DNA of 33,128 nt. Source: Altibacter sp. (GTDB lineage Bacteria > Bacteroidota > Bacteroidia > Flavobacteriales > Flavobacteriaceae). The translations under genes were made by a program, and so were the position numbers. The stretch is from contig NZTP01000036.1 of NCBI GenBank assembly GCA_002696485.1, forward strand, positions 1-33,128. The letters are read 5' to 3'. The notes under the pieces are model-generated. The model did no database searches. It saw only the letters and a list, made by a program, of their open reading frames with translations, and had not been told where the DNA came from. This document shows, piece after piece, positions 32,647 to 33,128 of the stretch. Each line of letters opens with the position of its first letter. The first letter of the stretch is position 1.

Positions 32647-33128
32647 TTATAATTTTCGGAAGGTAACCCCACCATAACTTGAATTGATGTTCATTGTCTT
32701 ACCGGAGCCTTGCGTCTTGTGATAGCCTTCCAAAGACTTGCTGGTATAGTCCTTATCACTGCGCGTAACCGTGACAAACTCTTCTCCCTTAACGCTGGCG
32801 TAGGAGGTCCGTACCACGAAATCAAAACTGTAACCGCTATCAAATCCTAATTTTATTCCGGTGTAATCGGCTTTAATGGTCACATCGCCTGCCGAAGCAG
32901 TCAATCTTTCAATGGTGATGCTTCCATAATCTGTGTTCAGGTTGAGTGAACCGTTTACAGTGCCTATTTTATTGCTCACGTAATCGCCTCGGCCAATAAT
33001 ATTGCGCGCTTTGTCGATGACCACTTTACCGTAATCACAATTATAATTAATATCTCTGGCTTCATGGATCTCAGAGTTGGTATAGTCGGCAGTAAGTTCT
33101 ATATCACCGGCCTTGTCCAAGGTAAAAC
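32647..33128 (-). CDS. Adhesin-like beta-helical protein, 5' end outside the window
   Basis: About 160 residues of a protein whose start lies beyond the window; the frame stays open to the last base. The sequence is a run of short beta repeats with Asp-Tyr-Gly or Tyr-Gly-X motifs (CDYGKVVIDKARN, TDYGSITIERL, ADYTGIKL, SSYGGVTF), like putative auto-transporter-type adhesin (DUF4097/DUF2807) proteins. Together with the following DUF2807 gene it is probably a two-gene surface unit. The TTG at 33120 is inside the open frame and not a credible start. Confidence 0.8.
   Translation of the reverse strand, partial: FTLDKAGDIELTADYTNSEIHEARDINYNCDYGKVVIDKARNIIGRGDYVSNKIGTVNGSLNLNTDYGSITIERLTASAGDVTIKADYTGIKLGFDSGYSFDFVVRTSYASVKGEEFVTVTRSDKDYTSKSLEGYHKTQGSGKTMNINSSYGGVTFRKL

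Noticed and set aside
1-33128. CRISPR arrays, insertion sequences, tRNA genes, toxin-antitoxin or defence islands
   Set aside because: I found no regularly spaced repeats, transposase, tRNA-like sequence or defence-gene motif in the window.

Overview
The window looks like a chromosomal segment of a Flavobacteriaceae member (Bacteroidota, probably marine); the genus cannot be fixed from the sequence alone. The signs are moderate to low GC, promoters of the Bacteroidota type (-7 box TAnnTTTG), many Bacteroidota lipoproteins with a short lipobox, a type IX secretion sorting domain, a TonB-dependent receptor with a carboxypeptidase-like N-terminal domain, and flavobacterial gene pairs such as rlmD with DUF6452 and DUF6048. 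There is no prophage, insertion sequence, CRISPR array or obvious recent island. It is a dense, mostly housekeeping region with several lineage-specific surface genes.

Layout. Positions 1-96 hold the 3' end of a 5S rRNA and the terminator of that rRNA operon. 143-3397: a TrhA/hemolysin III membrane protein, a ZIP metal transporter coupled to a methyltransferase, and a THUMP-domain rRNA methyltransferase. 3398-6000 (minus): rlmD followed by a DUF6452 lipoprotein and a DUF6048 protein. 6147-7427: ornithine aminotransferase with a cysteine-rich insertion. 7498-10057 (minus): a T9SS-sorted protein, a DUF2752 protein and a CCC-motif membrane protein. 10248-12899: a KOW-like/Smr protein, a lipoprotein with a calcium-type Asp-rich repeat region, and a cysteine desulfurase. 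12905-17086 (minus): an M23 peptidase followed by a TonB-dependent receptor.

17223-19601 is a cell-division and RNA locus: a coiled-coil protein, zapA, a 6S-type RNA and rny (RNase Y). Then come an aldo/keto reductase and xerD on the minus strand. 21666-24409 is a tandem array of four small outer-membrane beta-barrel genes lying between xerD and aroQ. 25036-27953 (minus) holds lpdA and an operon of a collagen-like lipoprotein with two MsrB genes, one predicted lipoprotein and one cytoplasmic. The right end carries an M48 metalloprotease lipoprotein, a UMF1-type MFS transporter, a triple-repeat lipoprotein, a DUF2807 beta-helix protein and a truncated adhesin-like gene.

The observations most worth a second look are: (1) four genes (the THUMP methyltransferase gene, rlmD, the cysteine desulfurase gene, aroQ) in which a perfect -7 box ends only 4-9 bases before the ATG, predicting leaderless or near-leaderless mRNAs; (2) the 6S-type RNA between zapA and rny, which leaves rny almost no room for its own promoter and contains two mutually exclusive pairings; (3) the expanding outer-membrane barrel array, with a duplicated promoter region; (4) a nearly perfect 15-bp inverted repeat between a divergent lipoprotein gene and the desulfurase gene. 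I did not find a clear new defence or mobile system.
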